Part shown: positions 44,372 through 52,618 of the stretch, piece by piece
How the letters are laid out: every line of letters starts with the position of its first letter
How positions within the stretch are numbered: position 1 is the stretch's first letter
Source: Vulcanimicrobiota bacterium
GTDB lineage: Bacteria > Vulcanimicrobiota > Vulcanimicrobiia > Vulcanimicrobiales > Vulcanimicrobiaceae
Assembly (NCBI GenBank): GCA_019232905.1
Contig: JAFANA010000086.1
Span: 37,664-101,663, forward strand
Direction: 5' to 3'
Length of the DNA stretch: 64,000 nt
The notes under the pieces: generated by a model
The model's database searches: none
What the model was told of the DNA's origin: nothing
What the model saw: the letters and a program-made list of their open reading frames with translations, nothing else
Translations under genes and position numbers: made by a program

Positions 44372-44795
44372 TCACGCGCGTGTCCACCGCTTGGGGTACC
44401 TCTCCGCACGTTTCGCACGCTAATGCTACCCCGATGTTTCCGCCGCAGCCTTCGTGGCGAACCTCGCTGAAGTCGTTGCCCTTCGTCCAGCGCCGGCCCC
44501 ACGCGCGTAAGGCAAGGACGACGGGCGCAAGTTCGCGCCCTTTGTCGGTGAGTACGTACTCATAGCGATCCGGCGACGTTTGATATCGTACGCGTTTAAA
44601 AATGCGCGCGTCCGTCAAGCCTTTGAGGCGGCTCGACAGAATGTTGTCCGAGATTCCGGAACGTTTGAACTCGTCAAACCGCCGCGCGCCCAAAAGTGCA
44701 TCGCGGATAATAAGCAGCGACCACCACTCGCCGACGATCTCGAGCGAACGGGCAATCGGACAGGGCAGCGCAGCCGCCAAACTTGCATGGCGCAT
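44364..44795 (-). CDS. HxlR-family transcription regulator
   Basis: 143 residues. CPIARSLEIVGEWWSLLIIRDALLG, SDNILSSRLKGL and YVLTDKGREL are the HxlR winged-helix signature. A C-terminal tail has CGG and CETCGE, possibly a metal or redox site. Promoter elements TTGACT (44830-44825) and TACAGT (44807-44802), 17 bases apart on this strand, place the start of transcription at or next to the ATG, so the mRNA may be leaderless. It overlaps the QueA-like gene by eight bases at the 3' end. Confidence 0.92.
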   Translation of the reverse strand: MRHASLAAALPCPIARSLEIVGEWWSLLIIRDALLGARRFDEFKRSGISDNILSSRLKGLTDARIFKRVRYQTSPDRYEYVLTDKGRELAPVVLALRAWGRRWTKGNDFSEVRHEGCGGNIGVALACETCGEVPQAVDTRVTI

Positions 44796-44801
44796 GTTTT
44801 T

Positions 44802-44862
44802 ACTGTAGTCACTTGCATCATGAAAGTCAATGAGTCTATACTAACTTGCATGACGAAAGTCA
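44802..44862. promoter_or_regulatory. Divergent hxlR / membrane-protein promoters with direct-repeat operators
   Basis: Two 19-bp direct repeats ACTTGCATsAyGAAAGTCA lie at 44811-44829 and 44844-44862, 33 bases apart; a partial third half (ACTTGCATGG) is at 44781-44790 inside hxlR. They flank the -10 (TATACT, 44837-44842; -35 TTGCAT, 44813-44818) of the rightward gene and the -35 of hxlR. The layout suits HxlR binding and autoregulation. Confidence 0.75.
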
Positions 44863-44876
44863 CGGGAGGTTACTTC

Positions 44877-45581
44877 ATGATTCAAGCATTGGGTGTCGTT
44901 TTAATCTTTGCAACGATCGCTGCGGTGATCGTGACCGCGCTAACCACGCTGTTCGAACGGCGAGGCACACAGATTGCCGCCGGCGCCGTCTTCGGAGGCT
45001 GGGTTGGATTCCTCGTCGATGTCACCACGTCAGGCGCCCTGAAAGCTACCGCGACGGTGCCCGCGTTGTTTGTTGTACCTTTTGCCGTTGCCGCAGTTGC
45101 AATGGCGCTGTCTCCTACAGCGCGCGAACGGTTGCTCGATATTCCTCGGCGCTTCATCATCGGTGCCAACATCTTCCGTTCGATCGGATTCTTATTCGTT
45201 GCGCTTGCGTTTGCCGGCCGGCTTGACGGACCGTTCCCGTATTCGGCCGGCATCGGCGATATCGTTGTCGGTCTGCTCGCCATACCGCTCACGCTCGGTG
45301 AACCGCGGCTTACACGAACCGATTCGCGTCTCGCCGTTTGGAATGCGCTCGGTCTGTTCGACCTCGTCACCGCGGTTGCGCTCGGCATGACCTCGTTGAA
45401 CGGCTCTCCGCTTCAGCTCATTCACGCGGGTGTCGGCAGCGACACCATCTTGCAGTTGCCGTGGTCGTTAATCCCGTTGTTTCTCGTGCCGTGCTTCATG
45501 ATTGGACATATCGTGCTCTTCGCGCAAATGCGCTCGAGTGCACGGCGTGTCGAGATCGCAGGTGCTGCTTCGACGTCATGA
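44877..45581 (+). CDS. Multi-helix membrane protein of unknown function
   Basis: 234 residues from ATG 44877, with GGGAGG seven bases upstream; a longer frame upstream crosses the operator and hxlR. About seven hydrophobic helices are predicted (for example IQALGVVLIFATIAAVIVTA, FVVPFAVAAVAMAL, FLVPCFMIGHIVLFAQ). No conserved motif is recognised. Control by the divergent HxlR and co-transcription with the DoxX gene 46 bp later are likely, hinting at a quinone or oxidative-stress role. Confidence 0.75.
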   Translation: MIQALGVVLIFATIAAVIVTALTTLFERRGTQIAAGAVFGGWVGFLVDVTTSGALKATATVPALFVVPFAVAAVAMALSPTARERLLDIPRRFIIGANIFRSIGFLFVALAFAGRLDGPFPYSAGIGDIVVGLLAIPLTLGEPRLTRTDSRLAVWNALGLFDLVTAVALGMTSLNGSPLQLIHAGVGSDTILQLPWSLIPLFLVPCFMIGHIVLFAQMRSSARRVEIAGAASTS

Positions 45582-45627
45582 GTGAAGGGCCGGATCGAGG
45601 CCCGGAACTCGCAAGGAGACAAGCACC

Positions 45628-46023
45628 ATGTCCATCGTCGCTCTTACTGCCCGCATCCTACTCGGCCTGATCTTCACCCTGGCGGGTGTCTCGCCGCTCT
45701 TGATCGGGACGCCGCCGCCGATGCCGGGCCTCGCCGGCGCGCTGAACTCTGCCTTTTACCAAAGCCACTGGATCTACGCAATCTCGCTCGCCCAATTCGT
45801 TGCCGGCGTGTTACTGCTCGTCAACCGCTACGTCCCGGTCGCGCTCGTGATTCTTGCCGCTTTTCTCTATAACAGTCTCGTGTTCCACGGTCTCGTCATG
45901 CCGGCAATGCTGCCCGTTCCGCTGGTCGTCGCTGCCTTGTGGTTTTTGACAGCATTGCCGTACCGTGCGCACTTCGCCGCCTTGTTCAATGCGAAGCAAG
46001 GGACGGTTCACCGCGACGTGTAG
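45628..46023 (+). CDS. DoxX-like membrane protein
   Basis: 131 residues with four membrane helices. LTARILLGLIFTLAGVS at the start and LPVPLVVAALWFLTALPYRAHF at the end resemble small DoxX-like proteins. AAGGAGA precedes the ATG. These proteins are linked to redox homeostasis in some bacteria. It probably shares the HxlR-controlled transcript with the preceding membrane-protein gene. Confidence 0.8.
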   Translation: MSIVALTARILLGLIFTLAGVSPLLIGTPPPMPGLAGALNSAFYQSHWIYAISLAQFVAGVLLLVNRYVPVALVILAAFLYNSLVFHGLVMPAMLPVPLVVAALWFLTALPYRAHFAALFNAKQGTVHRDV

Positions 46024-46035
46024 TGTCACGCGGGT

Positions 46036-46284
46036 ATGATCGCGTGAAAGAAGCCCGAGCGTATCGCCGTCGCCGTCGCTGCATTGTCGTTTTTCATCTC
46101 GACGTTGGACACCGGAATCGTGAACGTTGCGCTGCCGCAGATCGGCGCATCGTTTCACGTGCGGGCCGCGGGCACGACTCAAGCGGTGAGCTGGCGGACC
46201 CTGATCTTTTCGGCGGTGACGGCACTAGCAGCGGCGTTCATCGTTTCGCCGCTCGCTATTGCGCAGAGCGGCAAGCAGTCCTAA
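46036..46284 (+). pseudogene. Remnant of an MFS (DHA2-type) transporter gene
   Basis: From ATG 46036 the frame reads MIA-stop-KKPERIAVAVAALSFFISTLDTGIVNVALPQIG..., where STLDTGIVNVALP is the helix-1 motif of DHA2 drug:proton antiporters. A TGA (46045-46047) interrupts codon 4. After helix 1 the sequence jumps to a second hydrophobic stretch and ends after about 80 codons instead of 400-500. The rest of the transporter is missing, so this is a decayed fragment. Confidence 0.72.
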
Positions 46285-46418
46285 CAGGGGAAACCTGCGT
46301 GCAACCATAAGCTTTTTTTTGCGGTGTACTGTGCACATACGGGTACGCCGCGCGAGCTGAGGTGCAAGTGGAAGCCATTTCCAGGGTTGCCGGCCCGGCC
46401 TCCGCGGGTGAAGGCCTC

Positions 46419-47738
46419 ATGTCGACCTGGCGCCGGACCCGCCGTTTAGATCGGACGGTTACCCGGTATGGGCTGATTCTCGTGGCGGTGCTGACGATTA
46501 TTATCGCCAGCTTCGCGTCGTCGAATTTGCTCGATGCAAAGTCGCGTCAACTTGACGACGTCCGGCTCGACGCGCGCCTCGCGCTGCAGCTCTTCGTCGA
46601 CCAAGCAACGGCGGTGGACGGCTACGACGACACGGATCAGCGCCAATTCCTCGCTCCCTACAACCACTTGCAAGCTCCGTTGAAAAATCTGCTGCTTTCG
46701 CTTACCAGGCGAACCGCCGACGATACCGTTGCCGCGAGTGCGATCGCCGATTTCGCGCTGCTGCACGACTCGTGGCTGAGTTCGATCGCGCATCCGGTTG
46801 TCGCCCATCCGGACGACCCCAAGAATATCACGCGCGAACACTTCGGCAAGAAATTGATCGACGCCGCCCGCGCCGATATCGCGAAGATCGAGCAGCGGTA
46901 CGCGCAGCGCTACGACCGGATTATGGAGCTGAAGTACCAGCTGCGCTGGTTTACACTGTGCATCATCCTCCTCTCGATCTTGGCGATCGCGATAACCGGC
47001 TACGTTACGGAGCGAAAAAGCGTGCGGCGCGAGGAAACGTTGCTTCGAACGATCATCGACGATCGGGACGTGGAAGCGCTGCGCAGCGAATGGCGTACGA
47101 AGATCATCGCGATGCTCGCCCATGACTTCCGTTCTTCGCTCAGCGTCATTCGCGCGTACAGCGAGATGCTCCAAGCGATGCCGGAGCGCCGCGACGACGA
47201 ACAGACGTACGACGTCATGGTGAAAACCGTCGAAGACCTGACGGCGATGACGGAAGAAGCGCTGTTGATGGCCCGCATGAGCAATAACGCAATTTCCCTT
47301 CATCTTCGTCCTCAGCGCATCTACGAGATCGTTGCGGAAGCTGCAGAGCGCCATCGCGCCGAGCGCGCGATTCGTATTGCATCATCCGACGCGATGGTCA
47401 TGGGCGACCGTCCGTATCTCGTGCGAGTGTTCGACAACCTCATCAGCAACTCGGTGAAATACTCTCCGCCCGCCACCTCAATCGACGTAGCGATTTCGCG
47501 CAGCGGCGGACCCGACGTCGAGATCGCCGTCACCGATCGCGGTCGCGGTATCGATCCGTCTGATCTGCCGCATGTGTTCGACGAGTTCTGGCGCGCACAA
47601 AGTACGAGCGAGCGGAGCGGCAGCGGCATCGGGCTCTTTATCGTCAAGAAAATCGTCGAGGCGCATGGGGGACATGCGTCCATCGAAAGCACGCCGGGAG
47701 CCGGCACGACGGTTCGCGTTCTTCTCGCCGGCGCGTAA
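46419..47738 (+). CDS. Sensor histidine kinase, first of a tandem pair
   Basis: About 439 residues from ATG 46419 (AAGG four bases upstream); GTG 46362 would add 19 residues. Helix 1 (about 19-38) and helix 2 (about 172-194) flank a helical extracytoplasmic sensor of about 130 residues. The H-box is LAHDFRSSLSVIRAYSEML (His235). N, G1 and G2 boxes follow (NLISNSVKYSPP, VTDRGRGIDPSD, GSGIGLFIVKKIVE). No response regulator is adjacent. It is 66 bp upstream of a paralogue with the same architecture. Confidence 0.92.
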   Translation: MSTWRRTRRLDRTVTRYGLILVAVLTIIIASFASSNLLDAKSRQLDDVRLDARLALQLFVDQATAVDGYDDTDQRQFLAPYNHLQAPLKNLLLSLTRRTADDTVAASAIADFALLHDSWLSSIAHPVVAHPDDPKNITREHFGKKLIDAARADIAKIEQRYAQRYDRIMELKYQLRWFTLCIILLSILAIAITGYVTERKSVRREETLLRTIIDDRDVEALRSEWRTKIIAMLAHDFRSSLSVIRAYSEMLQAMPERRDDEQTYDVMVKTVEDLTAMTEEALLMARMSNNAISLHLRPQRIYEIVAEAAERHRAERAIRIASSDAMVMGDRPYLVRVFDNLISNSVKYSPPATSIDVAISRSGGPDVEIAVTDRGRGIDPSDLPHVFDEFWRAQSTSERSGSGIGLFIVKKIVEAHGGHASIESTPGAGTTVRVLLAGA

Positions 47739-47804
47739 GGCGGCTGATGGGCCTTTGTGCCCATTTTCATCGTTTAGCCGGGCCAGTGGTTTAAAATCGA
47801 ATTG

Positions 47805-49160
47805 ATGACTCCGGTCGGCGAGGAGCGCGAGCTCTCGTTCTGGCGGCGAAGCCGACGACTGGACCGATTGGTCGCGCGCTACATTATCGTGCTTACGGCG
47901 GTGCTTGCCATCGTCGTCGCAACGTTTACGTGGCTGGACGAGCTCGACAGGGAGTTGCGCTCAACCGATTCGCAGCGATACGATGCGCAGCGCCTGATGC
48001 ACGCGCAGACGGACGAGCAGACCGGCTTGAGCGCACTCGCGGCAGCCGGCAAGGCGTCGTCTTTGCAGCCGTATCTCACCGCTCGTCATGAACTCGACGT
48101 GACCTTGGCTTCGCTTCGCCATCGCACGAGACGTCAGCCGCAAATCGCACAAGCACTCGATGCATTCGCCGTCGCCCATGAAAACTGGGAGCGAAGCGTT
48201 GCAGGCCCGATTCTCCGCACACGCAGCGAATCGAACGACGTCCCTCAGCGCGCGGGGGCAAGTCTCATCGAGACCATGCGCAACGCGATTGCGTCGATCG
48301 ATCGCTACTACGAGCAGCGCGTCGAGCGTATCGTTACCCAACGCAGCCTCTTGCGGTTTGGAAGTTACTCGCTGATTCTGCTCGCGATCGTCGTCGTCGC
48401 GACCTTCGGATACTACTCGGAGCGCGCGAGCGCGCATCGTGAGGAACGTCTGCTTCGCTCGGTGTTGGAGCAGCGCGACACCGTTGCGCGCCAAAGCGAA
48501 TGGCGCAAGAAGATCATTGCGATTCTCGCGCATGACTTTCGAACGTCGCTCGCCGTGATTCAGGCGAACGCGGAACTGGTCGAGACGCACCCCGACACGC
48601 AGTTGCGAAAGAATGCGTTTCGTGCAATTTACAAAGGAGTGTCCGATCTCTCGTCGATGACCGATGAGGCGCTGCTCATGGCGCGCGTCGCGAACGACAC
48701 GCTCGTCATTACGCCCGAGCGGGTGTTCATCTACGACGTTATTGCCGAGGCGGCCGATCGCTTCTCGAACCGCCAAGACATCCGTGTAACGCTCTCTGAC
48801 GACTTTGTCTGGGGAGACGGACGATATCTCTCGCGCGTGTTCGACAATCTGATTTCGAACGCCGTTAAGTACTCGAACGGACCGATCGACGTTCGGATTG
48901 CGAGCCGGGAGAAAACGGTCGAGGTTTCCGTTGTCGATCGCGGTCCAGGGATCGACGCTACCGATCTGCCGCATGTCTTTGAGGAATATTGGCGCGCGGA
49001 GAGCTCAAGGGACAAGCGCGGTAGCGGTATCGGCCTGTACATCGTCAAGAAAATCGTCGACGCCCACCATGGTGCGGTGAGCGTCGAAAGTTCGCCTGAA
49101 GGAACAACCGTGCGCGTTGTTCTCGCTCGCGCGCAACCGCCACAACCTGATGAGGATTAA
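47805..49160 (+). CDS. Sensor histidine kinase, second of a tandem pair
   Basis: 451 residues, same layout as its upstream neighbour: helix 1 (about 27-46), helical sensor, helix 2 (about 180-202), LAHDFRTSLAVIQANAELV with His243, then NLISNAVKYSNG, VVDRGPGID and GSGIGLYIVKKIVDAH. The shared WRRsRRLDR N-terminus supports gene duplication. TAAAAT at 47792-47797 sits seven bases before the ATG and no ribosome site is seen, so a leaderless message is possible. Its stop shares TTAA with the hemerythrin stop. Confidence 0.92.
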   Translation: MTPVGEERELSFWRRSRRLDRLVARYIIVLTAVLAIVVATFTWLDELDRELRSTDSQRYDAQRLMHAQTDEQTGLSALAAAGKASSLQPYLTARHELDVTLASLRHRTRRQPQIAQALDAFAVAHENWERSVAGPILRTRSESNDVPQRAGASLIETMRNAIASIDRYYEQRVERIVTQRSLLRFGSYSLILLAIVVVATFGYYSERASAHREERLLRSVLEQRDTVARQSEWRKKIIAILAHDFRTSLAVIQANAELVETHPDTQLRKNAFRAIYKGVSDLSSMTDEALLMARVANDTLVITPERVFIYDVIAEAADRFSNRQDIRVTLSDDFVWGDGRYLSRVFDNLISNAVKYSNGPIDVRIASREKTVEVSVVDRGPGIDATDLPHVFEEYWRAESSRDKRGSGIGLYIVKKIVDAHHGAVSVESSPEGTTVRVVLARAQPPQPDED

Positions 49161-49648
49161 CGTCGCGCGGTTTGGCGGCGGCGCCCGTTCGTCGCGCCGT
49201 TCATCGCGCGCGCCTTAGCTTGCGCAATCTGCTCGCCGAGCTGTTCTATCTCATCGGCTCCCAGCAGCTCTTGCGCTTGCGGAAAGAACGATCGTTCCTC
49301 TTCCTTGACGTGGTGTTTGACCAGCTCTTCCAGCACTTGGAGCTTGGCCTTATAGGTCTCGTCTTTGGCGTCCGTTTCGCGAAGCTTCTCGATCATCGCT
49401 TTGACGTTGTCATGCTCTTCGTACGCCTCGAACACTTCCTCGCGAGCCTCTTTGTCGCGGAGCGACGCGTCTTTCACCGCAGGGTAGAAGATCTTCTCTT
49501 CGACCTGCGTGTGCAGTTCGAGCGCATCGGCAATCTGGTCGAAGAGTTTTCGTCTGGAGACGCTTGCCCCGTCGCTCAGGCCGTGGGCTTCTTTGAACAT
49601 CGCGTCGACGTCGCGATGGTCTTTTTTGAGCAGTTTAATGGCATCCAT
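49157..49648 (-). CDS. Hemerythrin-like domain protein
   Basis: 163 residues from ATG 49648, the usual MDAIKLLKKDHRDVDAMFKE start. Iron-ligand candidates are His11, ELHTQVEEKIFYP (His, Glu), EEHDNV and KHHVKEEERSFFP (His, Glu), the set expected in a four-helix HHE protein. Such proteins bind O2 or NO or protect from oxidants. The C-terminus is basic (GRRRQTARR). Confidence 0.92.
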   Translation of the reverse strand: MDAIKLLKKDHRDVDAMFKEAHGLSDGASVSRRKLFDQIADALELHTQVEEKIFYPAVKDASLRDKEAREEVFEAYEEHDNVKAMIEKLRETDAKDETYKAKLQVLEELVKHHVKEEERSFFPQAQELLGADEIEQLGEQIAQAKARAMNGATNGRRRQTARR

Positions 49649-49678
49649 CGCCCCGTTCTTACCCAACCGGAAGACACG

Positions 49679-50161
49679 CTACGCGATGCGACGAATCGCG
49701 ACGCCGTCGCGCTTATAGCCGGTAATCGCGCATTCACGTCTACTGCGGTTCACGAGGCCCGCGATCGGAACGCGCTCTAAAATGGAGCTGAGCGCGAGCA
49801 CGACGGCCAAGTGCGTAATGACGGCGAGGCGTGCGTACGAGCATCCGCGCAATGCTTCAACGAGCGCGCCGGCGTCGTGAAGGATGTGCGACGGATCGTG
49901 AAGCGCCAGACGTTCATCGACGATGAGTGCGGCGTGTGCGTGCGCAGCCGCCAAGGCGATGCGAGCGGTTTCGCGCGCGCATCGGAACGGCGAAGACCAT
50001 ACGGCACGCGGTTCGTGATCGGAAAACCAGGTTGCGAGTTCTTGCGCCTGCACTTGTCCGCGCAGCGTCAGTCCCGCTTCGCGGTTCGATACGCCGGAAC
50101 CGGCGTCGCATTCCGCGTGCGTAATCAGGTACAGCTCTTCGGGCCAGGTGGGCATGCACAT
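49679..50161 (-). CDS. SixA-like histidine phosphatase with altered RHG motif
   Basis: 160 residues. The frame is that of small histidine phosphatases: ELYLITHAECD replaces LYLxRHGE, followed by LTLRGQVQAQELATWF, VWSSPFRCARETARIAL and VITHLAVVL. The phosphate-binding Arg of RHG is Thr and the Gly is Ala, while the catalytic His and the downstream Arg motif remain. Activity may be lost or altered. It is downstream of the M28 peptidase gene on the same strand. Confidence 0.78.
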   Translation of the reverse strand: MCMPTWPEELYLITHAECDAGSGVSNREAGLTLRGQVQAQELATWFSDHEPRAVWSSPFRCARETARIALAAAHAHAALIVDERLALHDPSHILHDAGALVEALRGCSYARLAVITHLAVVLALSSILERVPIAGLVNRSRRECAITGYKRDGVAIRRIA

Positions 50162-50185
50162 ACGGCATACCCACCGCTGCGGGCG

Positions 50186-51532
50186 CTATTCCCGGACGGG
50201 CGTCGGGTAGCTTACGACGCTGCGATGACCTTGCGCGCCGATCGCCCGTACGCCGAGAATGTAGTCGTCCTTACTTACCGGTACGGTCGCTTCCGTCACG
50301 TTGCCGAAGTTCTTCGCGAATTGCCACTGCGGTGCATCGGTCGCGCGCCATACGATCTCGTAGGATGCTGCGCCCGGCGACGGCTGCCAACGAAGCGTCG
50401 AGTCGTATCCGAGTTTGTGCGTTATCAGTTGAGCGTTCGCAGGCGGCAGCGGCGCCGAAGCGAGCGACGCCAGGGCGGCAACGTTTGCTTGCGTAGCGCG
50501 CTTCAGATAGTCCCAATCCATGAAAACGGGAAGGTCGCCGTACTGCACGCCGTTCTGGAGGCGGACGTCTTGATGCTGATGCGTGAAATTTTCATTCGAC
50601 TCCACGAACCGGATCGCCGGATAACCGTCCGCTTGGAACGATTCTTGGTCGCCGCCGCGCAAAAACCGGTCGGCGCGCCAAATCTCGCGCACGGAAAAAT
50701 CCGGTACGTACTGCGGCACGACCTCGCCGACGTATCGAGCCAATTCGCGCGACGGCGAATCGTTCTCCGATCCGACGAGATTAACGCGGTCCAGTGCCGT
50801 TCCCGCGGGCAGCGCTTCGCTGAAAACACGAATGACCCCGGGTTCGCGCGCACCGCCGCCGCCCTGCGTATTTCCGATGATGTCATTGTTCAAATTTGCA
50901 GCTACTTGCGTACCTGCGGCCTTGAGCGCGTTTGCGTAGTGCTGCGATCCCCACAATCCGAGCTCTTCACCGTCGAACACGGCGAACACGATCGTGCCGC
51001 GGAAATGATGCGGCGCCATCACCCGCGCTGCTTCGAGCACGGCCGACGTTCCCGAACCGTTGTCGTCGGCACCGGGCGCTACACGCGTTCCGTTCGTGCA
51101 GTCGCCGTTGCAGTCGTCGTAATGGCTCGACATGATGTAGAGCGGCCCTGGTTCGTCGCCGCGCAGCGTTGCAATGATGCTCGACTCGGTCACCGCGCGC
51201 GGCGTTTTTGCAGTCTTGGGTTGAAGATAAGTATCGAGCGTAACGCTCATCCGTCCGGCGGTCGTCCCTGCGATGTGCTCGAATTCAGAGCGAATCCAAT
51301 CGCGCGCGCCGAACACGCCGCGGGTCGCCGTCGAGCTCGTTTCCGAGAAATCGTTCCGGGTGAAGAAACCGACGAGCTTCGTATCGCTTTCGCGCAGACG
51401 ATCCGCGCTGATCGCGTTCACGAGCGACGCAATCTGCGGATCTACCGGAGGCGGGCTAAGCGTGGGTTGCGGAGCGGCGGCCAGAAGAGGCGCGCAAAGC
51501 AGAGCAGCAAAAAACGCGGCGCATGATTTCAT
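50186..51532 (-). CDS. M28-type zinc aminopeptidase, exported
   Basis: 448 residues with a signal peptide (about 1-20). MSSHYDDCNGD (HxD-like metal ligand), PGADDNGSGTSAVLEAAR (bridging Asp) and FDGEELGLWGSQHYA (catalytic Glu pair) are M28 motifs. Residues about 365-445 form a fibronectin-like C-terminal domain (LRWQPSPGAASYEIVWRAT). It would release N-terminal amino acids from peptides outside the cytoplasm, in keeping with the window's peptide-scavenging genes. Confidence 0.92.
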   Translation of the reverse strand: MKSCAAFFAALLCAPLLAAAPQPTLSPPPVDPQIASLVNAISADRLRESDTKLVGFFTRNDFSETSSTATRGVFGARDWIRSEFEHIAGTTAGRMSVTLDTYLQPKTAKTPRAVTESSIIATLRGDEPGPLYIMSSHYDDCNGDCTNGTRVAPGADDNGSGTSAVLEAARVMAPHHFRGTIVFAVFDGEELGLWGSQHYANALKAAGTQVAANLNNDIIGNTQGGGGAREPGVIRVFSEALPAGTALDRVNLVGSENDSPSRELARYVGEVVPQYVPDFSVREIWRADRFLRGGDQESFQADGYPAIRFVESNENFTHQHQDVRLQNGVQYGDLPVFMDWDYLKRATQANVAALASLASAPLPPANAQLITHKLGYDSTLRWQPSPGAASYEIVWRATDAPQWQFAKNFGNVTEATVPVSKDDYILGVRAIGAQGHRSVVSYPTPVRE

Positions 51533-51545
51533 GCGCCGGGATATT

Positions 51546-52016
51546 TTACGAAATGCTTCGGTGTTCCGCGTTTTCGTAGGTGCGCCGCCAGCGACCCATC
51601 GTGATTGCCGTTCCGGCGCCCGGCGTGCTCTTCACGTTCATGAAATCGGTGCAGCGCTGCATGATCGGAAGTCCGCGTCCGCGTTCGGCGAGGGTTTCGG
51701 GCAGCGGCAGGTGCTGTTGCGGGATCGCTGCGAGACCTTGACCGTAGTCAGTGACCGTTGCGGTGATACGGTCGTGTTCGACCTCGGCGAAGACCTCGAT
51801 GTCGAGCCCGGTTGCCGAGTGTTCGATCGCGTTGGCAAGCGCCTCGCCGACCGCAAAGAGCAACGATTCCAAGTCCGCGTCCGCGATGTTGTTCAACCGG
51901 CCAAACCCGATGAGGGCGTCACGCACCGTCCGGGCATACGCCGGATCCGGCGGGATCGTTAGATGGAGCGTCCGTTTGATGTGACCGTCCTCGCGGCCCA
52001 AAAGCTGACTCGACAT
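51546..52016 (-). CDS. RsbW-like anti-sigma serine kinase / HATPase regulator
   Basis: 156 residues. LLFAVGEALANAIEHSATG is the N-box, VTDYGQGL the G1 box and ERGRGLPIMQRCTDFMNV the G2 region of the GHKL HATPase_c_2 family. These proteins phosphorylate anti-anti-sigma factors or bind sigma factors. No STAS partner or sigma gene is adjacent. It precedes the M28 gene by 13 bp. Confidence 0.9.
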   Translation of the reverse strand: MSSQLLGREDGHIKRTLHLTIPPDPAYARTVRDALIGFGRLNNIADADLESLLFAVGEALANAIEHSATGLDIEVFAEVEHDRITATVTDYGQGLAAIPQQHLPLPETLAERGRGLPIMQRCTDFMNVKSTPGAGTAITMGRWRRTYENAEHRSIS

Positions 52017-52063
52017 GGCACCAAGACGATTGTAACCACCGTCCCACTCGACTAAACGGGCGA

Positions 52064-52103
52064 GCCGCTTTCAGGGCCGCCTGCTTCGGGGAGGCGAAGC
52101 GGC
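52064..52103. other. Hairpin in the gap between the RsbW-like and cyclophilin genes
   Basis: GCCGCTT (52064-52070) pairs with AAGCGGC (52097-52103); GCCT (52079-52082) and AGGC (52092-52095) extend it past an 8-base bulge. There is no T-run, so it is not a clear terminator. It would lie in the 5' leader of either divergent gene and could be regulatory. Confidence 0.35.
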
Positions 52104-52126
52104 GGCAGCGTACAACACGGGGGCGC

Positions 52127-52618
52127 ATGGCACGAACACCACCGCAAGCCGACGAGCTTGCCGAATACACGGAACGCGCCCGGACGTCGCAGGTGCGCAT
52201 TGCGACCGATAAAGGCGACATGGTCTTTACGTTTTTCCCGGACGACGCGCCCATGCATTGCGCCGCGTTCTTGAAACTCGCCGACGACGGCTTTTACAAC
52301 GGCCTCGCGTTTCACCGCGTCGAGCCGGGCTTTGTCATTCAGGGCGGCGATCCCGAAGGCGACGGAACGGGCGGGCCAGGCTATCGATTGAAGGCCGAGT
52401 TCAACGACAAGCCCCATCTGCGCGGAACCGTTGCAATGGCACGGGCGTCGAATCCCGATTCGGCCGGTTCGCAATTCTACGTCTGTTTGAACGACGCGCG
52501 TTTTCTGGACAAACAATACACGGTCTTTGGCCAACTCTCCGACGGCTACGAAACGCTCGACGCCATCCGTCGCGGGGACAAGATGACGAGCGTAACAGTC
52601 GAACCGAAGGGAACCTAG
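52127..52618 (+). CDS. Cyclophilin-type peptidyl-prolyl isomerase
   Basis: 163 residues, no signal peptide, so cytoplasmic. FHRVEPGFVIQGGDPEGDGTGGPGY and GTVAMARASNPDSAGSQFYVCLN are the cyclophilin catalytic blocks (FHRvxxxFxxQgGD; active-site Arg and Phe intact). It speeds cis-trans proline isomerisation during folding. The stop abuts that of the convergent serine hydrolase gene. Confidence 0.95.
   Translation: MARTPPQADELAEYTERARTSQVRIATDKGDMVFTFFPDDAPMHCAAFLKLADDGFYNGLAFHRVEPGFVIQGGDPEGDGTGGPGYRLKAEFNDKPHLRGTVAMARASNPDSAGSQFYVCLNDARFLDKQYTVFGQLSDGYETLDAIRRGDKMTSVTVEPKGT

Noticed and set aside
49811..51526. 571-codon plus-strand open frame
   Set aside because: It lies antisense to the M28 peptidase and part of the phosphatase gene, is Arg/His/Val-rich, and has no domain; it is a by-product of high GC.
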